A model generated the notes under the pieces. It was not told the origin of the DNA and searched no databases. It was given only the letters and a program-made list of their open reading frames with translations. Positions 17,415 through 26,327 of a stretch of 64,000 bases of DNA are shown piece by piece. Each line of letters begins with the position of its first letter. Position 1 is the first letter of the stretch. Position numbers and translations under genes: made by a program. This DNA comes from Flavobacterium fluviale (GTDB taxonomy: Bacteria; Bacteroidota; Bacteroidia; Flavobacteriales; Flavobacteriaceae). Where the stretch lies: assembly GCF_003312915.1 (NCBI RefSeq), contig NZ_CP030261.1:1798001-1862000 (forward strand), read 5' to 3'.

Positions 17415-17846
17415 TTAGCTTTTTACTGGATCTGGTAAAACAGTACCTTTAATAGTAAGGATTTTTGTAGGTTGACCTTCAGCGTTAGAAGTAACAGTTA
17501 CAGTTTTTGTAAAAGCACCAACTCTGTCAGTAGCATATTTTACTCCGATAACACCTTTAGCACCTGGTGCGATTGGTTCTTTTGGAGTAGTTGGAACAGT
17601 ACATCCGCAAGATCCCGTAGTGTTAGTAATGATTAATGGTTTAGTTCCGTTGTTAACAAAAACAAACTCACGTTTACCATCAGCATTGTGAGCGATAGTT
17701 CCGTAATCGATAGTTTCAGTTTCAAAAGCCATTCCAGCTCCTTCAACTTTAGCAACTTTAGCAGTTTTAGCTTTTTTAGTTGTTTGTGCATTACTAGCTG
17801 TAATACCAGCTACAGCCAACATAGCGAATAAAATTATTTTTTTCAT
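17415..17846 (-). CDS. DUF1573 domain-containing exported protein
   Basis: A 143-residue protein with a cleavable signal peptide (MKKIILFAMLAVAGITASNAQ) and a short Lys/Ala-rich linker, then one DUF1573 domain (ETIDYGTIAHNADGKREFVFVNNGTKPL ... GSCGCTVPTTPKEPIAPG). The paired cysteines in the GSCGCTVP motif are the family signature. The fold is Ig-like (ASH/MSP-like); no biochemical role is established. It has a full promoter at 17876-17904 and its own terminator, so it is an independent and probably well-expressed unit. Confidence 0.88.
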   Translation of the reverse strand: MKKIILFAMLAVAGITASNAQTTKKAKTAKVAKVEGAGMAFETETIDYGTIAHNADGKREFVFVNNGTKPLIITNTTGSCGCTVPTTPKEPIAPGAKGVIGVKYATDRVGAFTKTVTVTSNAEGQPTKILTIKGTVLPDPVKS

Positions 17847-17875
17847 TGTTTCTAGGGTCTTTTTTAAATGATAAA

Positions 17876-17904
17876 CAAAGCTATGTAAAATTCTTAAATC
17901 ACAA
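17876..17904 (-). promoter_or_regulatory. Complete Bacteroidota promoter of the DUF1573 gene
   Basis: On the minus strand, TTG and TAGCTTTG are separated by 18 bp, a full match to the -33/-7 consensus, about 30 bp upstream of the start codon. Confidence 0.7.
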
Positions 17905-18004
17905 CCTAAAAATATCTTAAAATATTTTAATTTTTGAAGTTTTCGAATTGCCGCTAAAAAATCATAAATTCGCTGTCTTAATTTTTCATTTAAAACACAA
18001 TAAT

Positions 18005-20611
18005 TTGGCAGCTAAAGAGAAAGTGGTGAAAGAAACACCTTTAATGAAACAGTACAACGAAATCAAGGCTAAATATCCTGATGCATGTCTGCTTTTCAGA
18101 GTAGGGGATTTTTATGAAACCTTTGGAGAAGACGCCATTAGAGCTTCAAAAATTTTAGGAATAACATTAACTAAAAGAGGAGCGGGGTCTGATACAGAAA
18201 CGGCTCTGGCTGGGTTTCCGCATCATTCTGTAAATACCTATCTGCCAAAATTAGTTAAAGCCGGACTTCGTGTAGCAATTTGTGATCAGTTAGAAGATCC
18301 AAAAATGACTAAAACAATTGTCAAAAGAGGTGTTACAGAATTGGTAACTCCTGGTGTTTCTTTAAACGATGAAGTGCTGCATTCCAAATCAAATAATTTT
18401 TTGGCATCGGTTTATTTTGCCAATAAAAATATCGGAATTTCTTTTCTGGATGTTTCTACAGGAGAATTTTTGACAGCTCAGGGTAATGCAGAATATATCG
18501 ATAAATTATTGCAGAATTTTAATCCAAGTGAGGTTTTAGTTCCAAAAAATAACAAGAGCGATTTTAAGAATGCTTTTGGAGAAGATTTTCATAGTTTCTA
18601 CCTAGAAGATTGGATCTATAAAGAAGATTATGCTTTAGAAACCCTTACTAAACATTTTCAAACCATTTCTTTAAAAGGATTTGGTGTTGAGGAATTGAAG
18701 GAAGGAATTATAGCATCGGGTGCGATTTTGTATTATTTGTCAGAAACCCAGCATAATCGTGTGCAGCATATTACGGCGATTCAGCGTATTGCAGAAGATG
18801 CCTATGTTTGGATGGATCGATTTACTATTCGAAACTTAGAATTATATCACAGTTATAATCCAAATGCAGTTACGCTTTTAGATGTTATCGATAAAACACT
18901 TTCTCCAATGGGAGGACGTTTATTGAAGCGCTGGCTTGCCCTGCCCTTAAAAGACAGTAATAAAGTAAAAAGCCGACATGAAGTTGTAGCTTATTTAAAG
19001 TCGAATCCAGAAATTCTGCATAATATTCAATATCAAATTAAACAGATTTCAGATTTAGAACGTTTAATTTCTAAGATTGCGGCAGGCAAAGTGTCTCCAA
19101 GAGAAATTATTTATTTAAAAGAATCTCTAGATGCTATTATTCCGATAAAAACTTTGGCGCTCGAAAGTCCGCAGGAAGCTGTAAAAGTAATTGGAGATAG
19201 TCTGCATGCTTGTGAACTGCTTCGTGAAAAAATTAAAACGACATTAAATCAAGATGCGCCTGTTGCAATTTCAAAAGGAAATGCCATTGCAGGCGGTATT
19301 AGTGAAGAATTAGATGAACTTCGTGCGATCTCGACTTCTGGAAAAGAATTTTTAGAGGGAATTGAAAAAAGAGAATCAGAAAGAACAGGAATTTCTTCGC
19401 TGAAAATTTCTTTTAATAATGTTTTTGGATATTATATTGAAGTTCGAAATACGCATAAAGATAAAGTTCCAGAAGAATGGATTCGTAAACAGACCCTTGT
19501 AAATGCGGAGAGATATATTACAGAGGAATTAAAAGAATATGAAACCAAGATTCTAGGTGCTGAAGAAAAAATATACAAAATAGAAAGTGAGCTTTTTGAA
19601 CAATTAGTGGCTTGGATAAGTACTTATATTAAGCCGGTTCAGATGAATGCTTATCTGGTTGCTCAGTTGGATTGCTTGTGTTCGTTTACCCAGATGGCAG
19701 TCGAAAATCAATATGTGCAGCCGGAAATCGATGATACTTTTGAACTGGATATTAAAAATGGAAGACATCCTGTAATTGAAAAACAATTGCCGGTAGGAAC
19801 GCCCTATATTGCCAATGATGTTTTTCTGGACAGAGAAACACAGCAGCTTATTATGATTACAGGGCCAAACATGTCTGGTAAGTCGGCTATTTTGAGGCAA
19901 ACGGCTTTGATTGTGCTTCTGGCTCAAATGGGAAGTTTTGTTCCGGCAGACAGCGTTAGAATGGGAATCGTAGATAAAATTTTCACCAGAGTAGGAGCTT
20001 CGGATAATATTTCGATGGGGGAATCTACATTTATGGTTGAAATGAACGAGACAGCTTCTATTTTGAATAATATATCAGATAGAAGTTTAGTGTTGCTGGA
20101 TGAAATTGGAAGAGGAACTAGTACTTACGATGGAATCTCGATTGCTTGGGCAATAGCTGAATTTCTTCACGAGCATCCAGGAAGAGCAAAAACTTTATTT
20201 GCGACGCATTATCATGAATTGAATGAAATGACAGAATCTATGCCGAGAATTCAGAATTTTAATGTTGCGGTAAAGGAATTAAAAGATACTGTTTTATTTG
20301 TTAGAAAACTGGTTAAAGGAGGAAGTGCACACAGTTTTGGAATTCACGTTGCAAAAATGGCTGGAATGCCGCAACTTGTTATTTCTAGAGCACAAAAACT
20401 TTTAAAGAAATTAGAAAAGAATCATTCTAGTGATGCTTTGCACGGAATAAAAGCGGCTAATGAAGAAATGCAGATGAGTTTCTTTAATTTGGATGATCCT
20501 TTATTGGAAGAAATAAAAGAAGAAATTTTGAGCCTCGATATTAATGCAATTACGCCGGTAGAAGCACTGATGAAGCTGAATGAGATTAAAAGGATGCTGG
20601 TCAAAAAATAA
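18005..20611 (+). CDS. mutS: DNA mismatch repair protein MutS
   Basis: Recognises base mismatches and starts repair together with MutL. I choose the TTG at 18005, giving [21 protein letters not shown], the usual flavobacterial N-terminus; the in-frame TTG/ATG-type extension from 17948 adds non-homologous residues in promoter-like DNA. The 868-residue product has the mismatch-reading motif [12 protein letters not shown], connector, lever and clamp domains, Walker A GPNMSGKS (620-627), Walker [15 protein letters not shown] and the ABC signature region, plus a C-terminal tail. All key residues are intact. The gene stands alone, upstream of two tRNA genes. Confidence 0.95.
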   Translation: MAAKEKVVKETPLMKQYNEIKAKYPDACLLFRVGDFYETFGEDAIRASKILGITLTKRGAGSDTETALAGFPHHSVNTYLPKLVKAGLRVAICDQLEDPKMTKTIVKRGVTELVTPGVSLNDEVLHSKSNNFLASVYFANKNIGISFLDVSTGEFLTAQGNAEYIDKLLQNFNPSEVLVPKNNKSDFKNAFGEDFHSFYLEDWIYKEDYALETLTKHFQTISLKGFGVEELKEGIIASGAILYYLSETQHNRVQHITAIQRIAEDAYVWMDRFTIRNLELYHSYNPNAVTLLDVIDKTLSPMGGRLLKRWLALPLKDSNKVKSRHEVVAYLKSNPEILHNIQYQIKQISDLERLISKIAAGKVSPREIIYLKESLDAIIPIKTLALESPQEAVKVIGDSLHACELLREKIKTTLNQDAPVAISKGNAIAGGISEELDELRAISTSGKEFLEGIEKRESERTGISSLKISFNNVFGYYIEVRNTHKDKVPEEWIRKQTLVNAERYITEELKEYETKILGAEEKIYKIESELFEQLVAWISTYIKPVQMNAYLVAQLDCLCSFTQMAVENQYVQPEIDDTFELDIKNGRHPVIEKQLPVGTPYIANDVFLDRETQQLIMITGPNMSGKSAILRQTALIVLLAQMGSFVPADSVRMGIVDKIFTRVGASDNISMGESTFMVEMNETASILNNISDRSLVLLDEIGRGTSTYDGISIAWAIAEFLHEHPGRAKTLFATHYHELNEMTESMPRIQNFNVAVKELKDTVLFVRKLVKGGSAHSFGIHVAKMAGMPQLVISRAQKLLKKLEKNHSSDALHGIKAANEEMQMSFFNLDDPLLEEIKEEILSLDINAITPVEALMKLNEIKRMLVKK

Positions 20612-20688
20612 TTTTAAAAATTTTTCAAGTTTAAAGTTTAGGTTATCAGAAAGTTATAAAATAAGTAAAATATTTTTAAAAAAAATGC

Positions 20689-20718
20689 TTGTGTAATTGA
20701 ATAAATGTCCTAAATTTG
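20689..20718 (+). promoter_or_regulatory. Promoter of the tRNA-Gly - tRNA-Leu transcript
   Basis: TTG at 20689-20691 and TAAATTTG at 20711-20718 with a 19-bp spacer match the Bacteroidota consensus exactly. It lies 56 bp before the tRNA-Gly gene, with a leader to be processed off. Confidence 0.8.
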
Positions 20719-20774
20719 CACTCGCAATACGAAACAAGTCAAGTATTGCGGAGTTCTTAAATAGAATTTGAAAG

Positions 20775-20847
20775 GCGAAAATAGCTCAGTTGGTAGAGCG
20801 CGACCTTGCCAAGGTCGAGGTCGCGGGTTCGAGCCCCGTTTTTCGCT
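20775..20847 (+). tRNA. tRNA-Gly (GCC)
   Basis: A 73-nt cloverleaf. Acceptor GCGAAAA pairs with TTTTCGC; anticodon stem CGACC/GGTCG; loop TTGCCAA gives anticodon GCC at 20808-20810; the T-arm has GGTTCGAG. CCA is not encoded. Only 14 nt separate it from the next tRNA. Confidence 0.97.
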
Positions 20848-20861
20848 CAAAATCATATAAT

Positions 20862-20947
20862 GCTCGGATGGTGAAATTGGTAGACACGCTGGACTTAAAA
20901 TCCAGTGAACAGCAATGTTCGTGCGGGTTCAAGTCCCGCTCTGAGTA
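20862..20947 (+). tRNA. tRNA-Leu (TAA)
   Basis: An 86-nt class II tRNA with a long variable arm. Anticodon stem CTGGA/TCCAG; loop CTTAAAA gives anticodon TAA at 20896-20898; T-arm GGTTCAAG. Acceptor pairing GCTCGGA with TCTGAGT includes G-T pairs, among them the first position. Co-transcribed with tRNA-Gly. Confidence 0.96.
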
Positions 20948-20950
20948 CTA

Positions 20951-20979
20951 AAGCCTCTTCTTTTGAAGAGGCTTTTTTT
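20951..20979 (+). terminator. Terminator of the tRNA operon
   Basis: The perfect stem AAGCCTCTTC / GAAGAGGCTT with a TTTT loop is followed by a run of T residues. It starts three bases after tRNA-Leu. Confidence 0.9.
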
Positions 20980-20996
20980 ATGGTCTAAACTTGTAT

Positions 20997-21025
20997 AAAA
21001 TAAATTTACGAAGTAAATTTATTTT
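20997..21025. repeat. 13-bp inverted repeat upstream of the tandem-repeat tract
   Basis: AAAATAAATTTAC and GTAAATTTATTTT flank a GAA loop. It is a perfect palindrome lying between the tRNA terminator and the 8-bp repeat, so it may be an operator or a boundary hairpin for the downstream gene. Confidence 0.6.
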
Positions 21026-21028
21026 AAA

Positions 21029-21132
21029 GAATCTAAGAATCTAAGAATCTAAGAATCTAAGAATCTAAGAATCTAAGAATCTAAGAATCTAAGAATCTAA
21101 GAATCTAAGAATCTAAGAATCTAAGAATCTAA
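21029..21132 (+). repeat. Tandem repeat, 13 perfect copies of GAATCTAA
   Basis: Thirteen uninterrupted, identical 8-bp units cover 104 bp and end 37 bp before the start codon of the DUF1508 gene. The flanking DNA continues with looser AATCTAAAATCTAA words. The perfection of the copies points to recent slippage or array turnover. It is not coding. Confidence 0.97.
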
Positions 21133-21169
21133 GAAACTGAAATCTCCAATCTAAAATCTAAAATTATAA

Positions 21170-21553
21170 ATGGGTGCTTTTGTAATCAGTAGGCGTTTTA
21201 ACGATGAATATAAATTTACTTTTACTTCGCGAAAAGGGAAAGTTATTTTTACGAGCCTGAGTTATGAATTGAGATTTGAGTGTGAAGAAGATATTGAGAA
21301 ATTTAAAGCGAATATTGAACTTGCAAAATTTTTGAAATTTAAAGGCTCTGGCGGGAAGTATTTTTTTAAATTGATGCTGGGTGATGCTCAATTTGCAACA
21401 AGTCGTAAATACAGTACGGAATTGCTTCTGCAGAAAGGTATAAAGGAAATCGTAACCTATGCTTCCAGGTCGGAAATCTTAGATTTCTCTTCAAATGAAT
21501 TAATTTTTGAAGATGAGGAATCTGAAGAGGAGCTTGAGGAAGTGGTAGAATAA
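21170..21553 (+). CDS. YegP-like DUF1508 domain protein
   Basis: A 127-residue protein made of two YegP-type units: a divergent first one (GAFVISRRFNDEYKFTFTSRKGKVIFTS) and a better second one (GGKYFFKLMLGDAQFATSRKYSTELLLQKGI). The C-terminus is strongly acidic (FEDEESEEELEEVVE). YegP proteins are small two-stranded repeats of unknown function. No signal peptide. The 8-bp tandem array directly in front of it could tune its expression. It has its own terminator. Confidence 0.82.
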   Translation: MGAFVISRRFNDEYKFTFTSRKGKVIFTSLSYELRFECEEDIEKFKANIELAKFLKFKGSGGKYFFKLMLGDAQFATSRKYSTELLLQKGIKEIVTYASRSEILDFSSNELIFEDEESEEELEEVVE

Positions 21554-21586
21554 AAAAAAGCGTTCACGGTAGTGAGCGCTTTTTTA
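21554..21586 (+). terminator. Terminator of the DUF1508 gene
   Basis: The stem AGCGTTCAC / GTGAGCGCT (one G-T pair) with a GGTA loop is followed by a T-run, immediately after the stop codon. Confidence 0.88.
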
Positions 21587-21618
21587 TTTGAAGCTGATCA
21601 ATTGTTAAAATTGGTCAT

Positions 21619-21646
21619 AAAAAAAAACCATCTAAAAAGATGGTTT
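21619..21646 (-). terminator. Terminator of the Ala-rich lipoprotein gene
   Basis: On the minus strand the stem AAACCATCT / AGATGGTTT with a 4-nt loop is followed by nine T residues. It lies about 27 bp past the stop codon. Confidence 0.85.
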
Positions 21647-21672
21647 TAAAATCGTTAGAAACTATGTTCTAA

Positions 21673-21888
21673 TTATTTTTTTACTTCTTCTACTTTAGCA
21701 GCAGCTGAATCAACTTTAGCAGCAGCAGAATCAACAGTTGCAGCAGCTGAATCAACAACAGCAGCAGCTGAATCAACAGTAACAGCAGTAGAATCTACGG
21801 CAGCTTCTGAAGCAGCAGCGTCAGCTTTTTTACAAGATACAACAGTTAAAACAGCAACAACAGCTAAACTTAAAAATACTTTTTTCAT
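21673..21888 (-). CDS. Small Ala-rich repeat lipoprotein
   Basis: A 71-residue protein with a lipoprotein signal (MKKVFLSLAVVAVLTVVSC, lipidated Cys19). The mature part is low complexity: about six imperfect heptads of the form VDSAAAx (with VDSTAVT variants), ending KVEEVKK. The heptad period with Ala and Val at regular positions suggests an extended helix or coiled coil, reminiscent of the short Lpp-like lipoproteins of Gram-negative envelopes, though no homology is claimed. The DNA repeat (period 21 bp) could expand or contract in frame. It has its own -7 element and terminator. Confidence 0.75.
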   Translation of the reverse strand: MKKVFLSLAVVAVLTVVSCKKADAAASEAAVDSTAVTVDSAAAVVDSAAATVDSAAAKVDSAAAKVEEVKK

Positions 21889-22238
21889 CTTACTTTATTA
21901 TAAAAGGTTAATTATTAATTCGTGGCAAAGATATAAATTTTTTAATATGTAAAATATTTTTTCACTTTTTTTTTAAAATATTTTCCTTACTCACGATTAT
22001 CTTAGTTATCAAATAATATGCCAAATTAATAAAAATAAATTATATTATTGTATATTTTGTCTAATTTATTTTTTGTTGAAAATTCTATTGCTCTTTTGGC
22101 TCTTTTAATCACGTTTGTTATGTTTTATTTTGTTTTTTAAGGATTATTCTGTTTGATCGATTACTATAAAATTATGTTTTTATGGGTTTAATTTTCATAA
22201 AAAAGATATAATCCCTTCTGATTTAAGAATAAAAATGA
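21889..22238. other. 350-bp AT-rich intergenic region without a gene
   Basis: It holds the promoter of the lipoprotein gene at its left end and otherwise only AT-rich DNA. I see no ORF, tRNA, strong hairpin or repeat in the rest, which reaches to the stop codon of waaA. A small RNA cannot be excluded by eye. Confidence 0.6.
21926..21933 (-). promoter_or_regulatory. -7 element (TATCTTTG) of the Ala-rich lipoprotein gene
   Basis: TATCTTTG on the minus strand, 38 bp upstream of the start codon. No TTG at the expected spacing. Confidence 0.5.
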
Positions 22239-23468
22239 TTAGGAAATGGTTTTTATAATAGTTTCAGTGGCTCCTTTATTATCTTGAATAAATGATTTAG
22301 ATATGATGCTTTTTTTTGTAAATATTTCATTATCAGATAGTAATTGATCGAAAGTTTTTTTCAATTCTGCACTATTAGAAATAACTGTGCATCCTTGCAG
22401 ATTTACAAGTGAAACCGCCTCTGCGAAATTAGAATAGTTGGGGCCAATAACAATAGGAATTCCAAAAGCAGCTGGTTCTAAAATATTATGGATTCCTGGA
22501 TTGCCAAATCCGCCGCCCACGTAAGCAATTGTACCGTAACTGTATATTTTAGTTAAAAGTCCGACGTTGTCAATTATAAAAACATTGTATTTTGATAAAT
22601 CCTTGTTTTCTTTCTCGGAGAATAAGACAGTTGATTTTGTAATTAGTGATTTAAGCTCAGCGATTTGATCTGCTTTTATATTATGAGGAGCGATTATGAA
22701 TTTTACATTTTCTGGCGCTTGATTAATGTATTCGGCAATTAAAACTTCGTCTTTTGGCCAAGAACTTCCAAAAACAATAACCTTCTGGCTGTTTTTGAAA
22801 TTTTCGATATAATCAAGTTTGTTGTCTCTTTCTAAAATTGCAGCGACGCGGTCAAAACGGGTGTCTCCAGAAACAATTACATTTTCAAATCCAATAGATT
22901 GAATTTTTTGCTTGGAACTTTCATTCTGAACAAAAAAGAAAGTGAATGCCTTTAGAGCTTTTCTGTAAAATCCGCCGTACCATTTAAAAAACATCTGATT
23001 GTCTCTGAAAATTCCAGAAATCAAATAAGTTGGAATTTTATTTGTTTCGAGTTCTTTTAAATAGTTAAGCCAAAATTCATATTTAATAAAAAATGCAAAT
23101 TCAGGATGAACTAATTTTAGAAATTTCTTCGCATTATGCTTTGTGTCTAAAGGAAGGTAAAGTGTAACATCTGCAACTGTGTTATTTTTACGCACTTCGT
23201 ATCCAGAAGGAGAAAAAAAGGTTACAATGATTTTATGGGAAGGGTATTTTTTCTTGATTTTTTCAATTACAGGAAGTCCTTGTTCGTATTCGCCAAGTGA
23301 AGCTGAATGAAACCATATAGTTTTATCCTCAGGCTTTATTTTATTTTCTAAAATTGAAAAGACATTTTTTCGGCCTTCAACAAAAAGCTTGATTTTTGGG
23401 CTGAATAATGCGATGATTCTGAGTAAAAACCCTGCTAAAGAAACGACTAAATTGTATAAAAAAAGCAT
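22239..23468 (-). CDS. waaA: 3-deoxy-D-manno-octulosonic acid (Kdo) transferase
   Basis: Transfers Kdo from CMP-Kdo to lipid A at the cytoplasmic face of the inner membrane, the first step of LPS core synthesis. The 409-residue GT30 protein has an N-terminal membrane anchor (LVVSLAGFLLRIIALFSPKI), the catalytic loop ASLGEYEQGLPVIEKIKKKYP with the expected Glu, the substrate region ITFFSPSGYE-like (VTFFSPSGYEV) and a C-terminal nucleotide site (YVGGGFGNPGIHNILEPAAFGIPIVIGP). It is divergent from the aminotransferase-galE cluster, which also feeds envelope sugar synthesis. Confidence 0.93.
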   Translation of the reverse strand: MLFLYNLVVSLAGFLLRIIALFSPKIKLFVEGRKNVFSILENKIKPEDKTIWFHSASLGEYEQGLPVIEKIKKKYPSHKIIVTFFSPSGYEVRKNNTVADVTLYLPLDTKHNAKKFLKLVHPEFAFFIKYEFWLNYLKELETNKIPTYLISGIFRDNQMFFKWYGGFYRKALKAFTFFFVQNESSKQKIQSIGFENVIVSGDTRFDRVAAILERDNKLDYIENFKNSQKVIVFGSSWPKDEVLIAEYINQAPENVKFIIAPHNIKADQIAELKSLITKSTVLFSEKENKDLSKYNVFIIDNVGLLTKIYSYGTIAYVGGGFGNPGIHNILEPAAFGIPIVIGPNYSNFAEAVSLVNLQGCTVISNSAELKKTFDQLLSDNEIFTKKSIISKSFIQDNKGATETIIKTIS

Positions 23469-23602
23469 GTAATTATTTTTGCAGCTAAATTACATTTCTT
23501 TCTACTATTTTCATTGGTTTGAAGCTATTAATAACTATTTTTGTTCCTCCTTTTAGAGATTTCTATCTAAATAGAGTCTTTACTTTTTAAATAGTATTCA
23601 AA

Positions 23603-24736
23603 ATGAAAAAAATTCAAATGGTTGACTTAAAAAGTCAATATGAAAAAATAAAATCTACTGTAGATGCTTCAATTCAAGAGGTTTTAGATACAAATACTTA
23701 TATAAATGGACCTTTAGTTCATCAATTTCAAAAAAATCTTGAAGATTATTTAGGTGCAAAACATGTAATTCCTTGTGCAAATGGTACAGATGCACTTCAG
23801 ATTGCTATGATGGGTTTAGATTTGAAACCAGGTGATGAAGTTATTACTGCGGATTTTACTTTTGCTGCAACTGTTGAGGTTATTGCTTTACTGCAGTTAA
23901 CTCCTGTTTTGGTTGATGTTGATTTGCATAATATGAACATCGATATCGAAGCAGTTAAAAAAGCAATTACGCCAAAGACTAAAGCAATTGTTCCGGTACA
24001 TTTATTTGGACGCGCTGCTAATATGGATGCCATCATGGAGATTGCGGCCGAACATAATTTATATGTAATTGAAGATAATGCACAGGCTATTGGTGCTGAT
24101 TATGTTTCTAAATCTGGAACAAAATCAAAAGTAGGAACAATTGGTCATGTTGCGGCGACTTCGTTCTTTCCTTCTAAAAACTTAGGTTGTTATGGAGATG
24201 GTGGAGCAATTTTTACCAATGATGATAAATTAGCACACATCATCCGCGGAATCGTTAATCACGGAATGTACGAACGTTATCATCACGATGTTGTGGGTGT
24301 AAATTCACGTTTAGATAGTATTCAAGCTGGGGTTTTAAATGCAAAACTGCCTTTGTTAGACGAGTACAATCAAGCACGTCGTTTAGCGGCTTCAAAATAT
24401 AATGCAGCTTTCGCTGGAAATGCACATATTGTTACGCCAGATTTTGATGCAGATGAAAATGATCACGTTTTTCACCAATATGTGTTAAGAATTTTAGATG
24501 CTGATAGAAATGCTCTAATGCAGCATTTATTAGATAAGGGTATTCCATGTGCGATTTATTATCCAATTCCGCTTCATTCTCAAAAAGCATATGTTGATTC
24601 CCGTTATAAAGAAGAACAATTTCCAGTTACAAATCAATTAGTGCAGGAAGTAATTGCTCTGCCAATGCATACAGAACTTGATGACGAGCAGATTAAATTT
24701 ATAACTGATTCTGTTTTAGAATTTTTGAATAAATAA
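23603..24736 (+). CDS. DegT/DnrJ/EryC1/StrS-family sugar aminotransferase
   Basis: A 377-residue PLP enzyme that aminates keto-sugar nucleotides. It shows the usual start (QMVDLKSQYEKIKSTVDASI), the phosphate-binding NGTDALQIA, the ADFTFAATVEVI segment, the VIEDNAQAIGA motif and the Schiff-base lysine Lys192 in SFFPSKNLGCYGDGGA. The product probably enters O-antigen, capsule or glycoprotein glycan synthesis; the exact sugar is unknown. It is first in a tight cluster with an NTF2-like protein (3-bp gap) and galE (13-bp gap). Confidence 0.92.
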   Translation: MKKIQMVDLKSQYEKIKSTVDASIQEVLDTNTYINGPLVHQFQKNLEDYLGAKHVIPCANGTDALQIAMMGLDLKPGDEVITADFTFAATVEVIALLQLTPVLVDVDLHNMNIDIEAVKKAITPKTKAIVPVHLFGRAANMDAIMEIAAEHNLYVIEDNAQAIGADYVSKSGTKSKVGTIGHVAATSFFPSKNLGCYGDGGAIFTNDDKLAHIIRGIVNHGMYERYHHDVVGVNSRLDSIQAGVLNAKLPLLDEYNQARRLAASKYNAAFAGNAHIVTPDFDADENDHVFHQYVLRILDADRNALMQHLLDKGIPCAIYYPIPLHSQKAYVDSRYKEEQFPVTNQLVQEVIALPMHTELDDEQIKFITDSVLEFLNK

Positions 24737-24739
24737 ATT

Positions 24740-25180
24740 ATGAAGAAGTTAAGCCTTTTAATTTTGATGACTCTTTTGCAGCTTTCGGTTTTTGCACAAA
24801 AAACGAACACTACAGAAGAGAATGCAGTCAATAATCAAGTTGAAATTTTGCGTCAGGCTATGATTGATGCTGATGGAGCAAAATTAAAAGCACTAACTTC
24901 AGACAAGTTAAATTATGTCCACTCCAATGGAAATTTTCAAAATCAAGCAGAATTTATTGAGGGAATAGTTAGCGGAAAATCTGATTTTGTGACTATTGAA
25001 TTTCAAGATCAAACTATTACAATTCTAAATGATACGGCAATAGTGAGACATGTCCTTGCTGCGCATATCAAAGATGGCGGTATTGATAGAGATATTAAAA
25101 TAGGAATAATGCTTGTTTGGCAAAAACAAAAGAATAATTGGGTTCTTATTGCAAGGCAGGCTTACAAATTAACTACATAA
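24740..25180 (+). CDS. Exported NTF2-like (SnoaL/DUF4440-type) protein
   Basis: A 146-residue protein with an N-terminal signal peptide (MKKLSLLILMTLLQLSVFAQ), then one NTF2-like cone fold: VEILRQAMIDADGAKLKALTSDKLNYVHSNG at the start and KNNWVLIARQAYKLTT at the end, the usual DUF4440 closing strand. Such domains bind small ligands or act as mild isomerases; no catalytic residues can be assigned. Being exported while lying between two cytoplasmic sugar enzymes is odd; co-transcription is likely from the 3-bp and 13-bp gaps. Confidence 0.82.
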   Translation: MKKLSLLILMTLLQLSVFAQKTNTTEENAVNNQVEILRQAMIDADGAKLKALTSDKLNYVHSNGNFQNQAEFIEGIVSGKSDFVTIEFQDQTITILNDTAIVRHVLAAHIKDGGIDRDIKIGIMLVWQKQKNNWVLIARQAYKLTT

Positions 25181-25193
25181 AAACAACCACAAA

Positions 25194-26207
25194 ATGAAAG
25201 TATTAGTAACAGGAGGATTAGGGTTTATTGGTTCTCACACAGTAGTCGAACTGCAAAATGAAGGCTTTGAAGTTGTGATAATTGATAATCTTTCGAATTC
25301 TTCAGAAGATGTTTTAAAAGGAATTACTGCGATAACAGGAAAAACGCCTTTGTTCGAAAAAATTGATTTAAGAGAAAAAAGTGCCGTTCGGGATTTCTTT
25401 AAAAAACATAACGATGTTACTGGAGTTATTCATTTTGCTGCTTCAAAAGCAGTTGGCGAAAGTGTGGAACAGCCGTTATTGTATTATGAAAACAACATTA
25501 GTAGTTTAGTGTATCTTTTACAAGAATTACAGCAAAAACCAGAGGCTAGTTTTATCTTCAGTTCATCTTGTACGGTTTATGGTCAGGCCGAAAAAATGCC
25601 AATTACGGAAGATGCTCCTGTGCAGACAGCAATGTCTCCGTATGGAAACACGAAACAAATAGGAGAAGAGATTATTACAGATACTGCGAAAGTAACTAAT
25701 ATAAGCGCTATTTTACTGCGTTACTTTAACCCTGTTGGAGCACATTCTTCAACTGAAATTGGAGAATTACCATTAGGAGTTCCTCAAAACTTAGTTCCAT
25801 TTATTACACAAACAGGAGCAGGATTGCGTCAGGAATTATCGGTTTTTGGAAATGATTATCCAACACCAGACGGAACAGCTGTTCGTGACTATATTCACGT
25901 AGTAGACTTAGCAAAAGCGCATGTAATTGCCTTAAAGCGTTTATTCGATAAAAAGAATCTGGCGAAAGTTGAAACGTTTAATTTAGGAACTGGAAAAGGC
26001 AGTTCAGTTCTTGAAGTAATTCACAGCTTCGAGAAAGTAAGCGATAAAAAATTGCCATACGTAATTAAACCGCGCCGCGAAGGTGATATCACCGAGGCTT
26101 ACGCAAATACAGATAAAGCAAATAACGTTTTAGGCTGGAAAGCAGAACTAAGCTTAGACGAAGCAATGGCAAGCGCCTGGAAATGGGAACAGAAAGTTCG
26201 TTCTTAG
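25194..26207 (+). CDS. galE: UDP-glucose 4-epimerase
   Basis: Interconverts UDP-glucose and UDP-galactose (possibly the N-acetyl forms). The 337-residue extended short-chain dehydrogenase has the NAD motif VTGGLGFIGSHTVVEL at the N-terminus, SSSCTVYG with the catalytic Ser/Thr, the YGNTK motif with catalytic Tyr and Lys, and the GalE-specific RYFNPVGAHSS segment. The C-terminus has the substrate site RPRREGDITEAYA-like (KPRREGDITEAYA). It is the last gene of the cluster with the aminotransferase and is followed by a terminator. Confidence 0.94.
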   Translation: MKVLVTGGLGFIGSHTVVELQNEGFEVVIIDNLSNSSEDVLKGITAITGKTPLFEKIDLREKSAVRDFFKKHNDVTGVIHFAASKAVGESVEQPLLYYENNISSLVYLLQELQQKPEASFIFSSSCTVYGQAEKMPITEDAPVQTAMSPYGNTKQIGEEIITDTAKVTNISAILLRYFNPVGAHSSTEIGELPLGVPQNLVPFITQTGAGLRQELSVFGNDYPTPDGTAVRDYIHVVDLAKAHVIALKRLFDKKNLAKVETFNLGTGKGSSVLEVIHSFEKVSDKKLPYVIKPRREGDITEAYANTDKANNVLGWKAELSLDEAMASAWKWEQKVRS

Positions 26208-26243
26208 TTTTTGGTCTCAGTTTCAGTTTAAAAACTAAATATA

Positions 26244-26278
26244 AAAAATCCCAAATGATTATCATTTGGTATTTTTAT
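26244..26278 (+). terminator. Terminator after galE
   Basis: The stem CCAAATGA / TCATTTGG around a TTA loop, extended by A-T pairs, is followed by a T-rich tract. Confidence 0.75.
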
Positions 26279-26297
26279 TTTAATTCAATTTATTTTG

Positions 26298-26305
26298 TAA
26301 ATTTG
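26298..26305 (+). promoter_or_regulatory. -7 element (TAAATTTG) of the putative toxin-antitoxin pair
   Basis: TAAATTTG lies 22 bp upstream of the first start codon; an AGGA sequence precedes the ATG. No -33 TTG at normal spacing. Confidence 0.5.
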
Positions 26306-26327
26306 TAAGATTAAAAATGTAGGAATT

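Noticed and set aside
17948..18004. N-terminal extension of MutS
   Set aside because: The extra 19 codons (from a TTG at 17948) show no similarity to MutS N-termini and the DNA looks like a promoter; the TTG at 18005 gives the normal start.
21029..21132. CRISPR-like array
   Set aside because: Units are 8 bp, identical and directly adjacent, with no spacers and no cas genes nearby; it is a simple tandem repeat.
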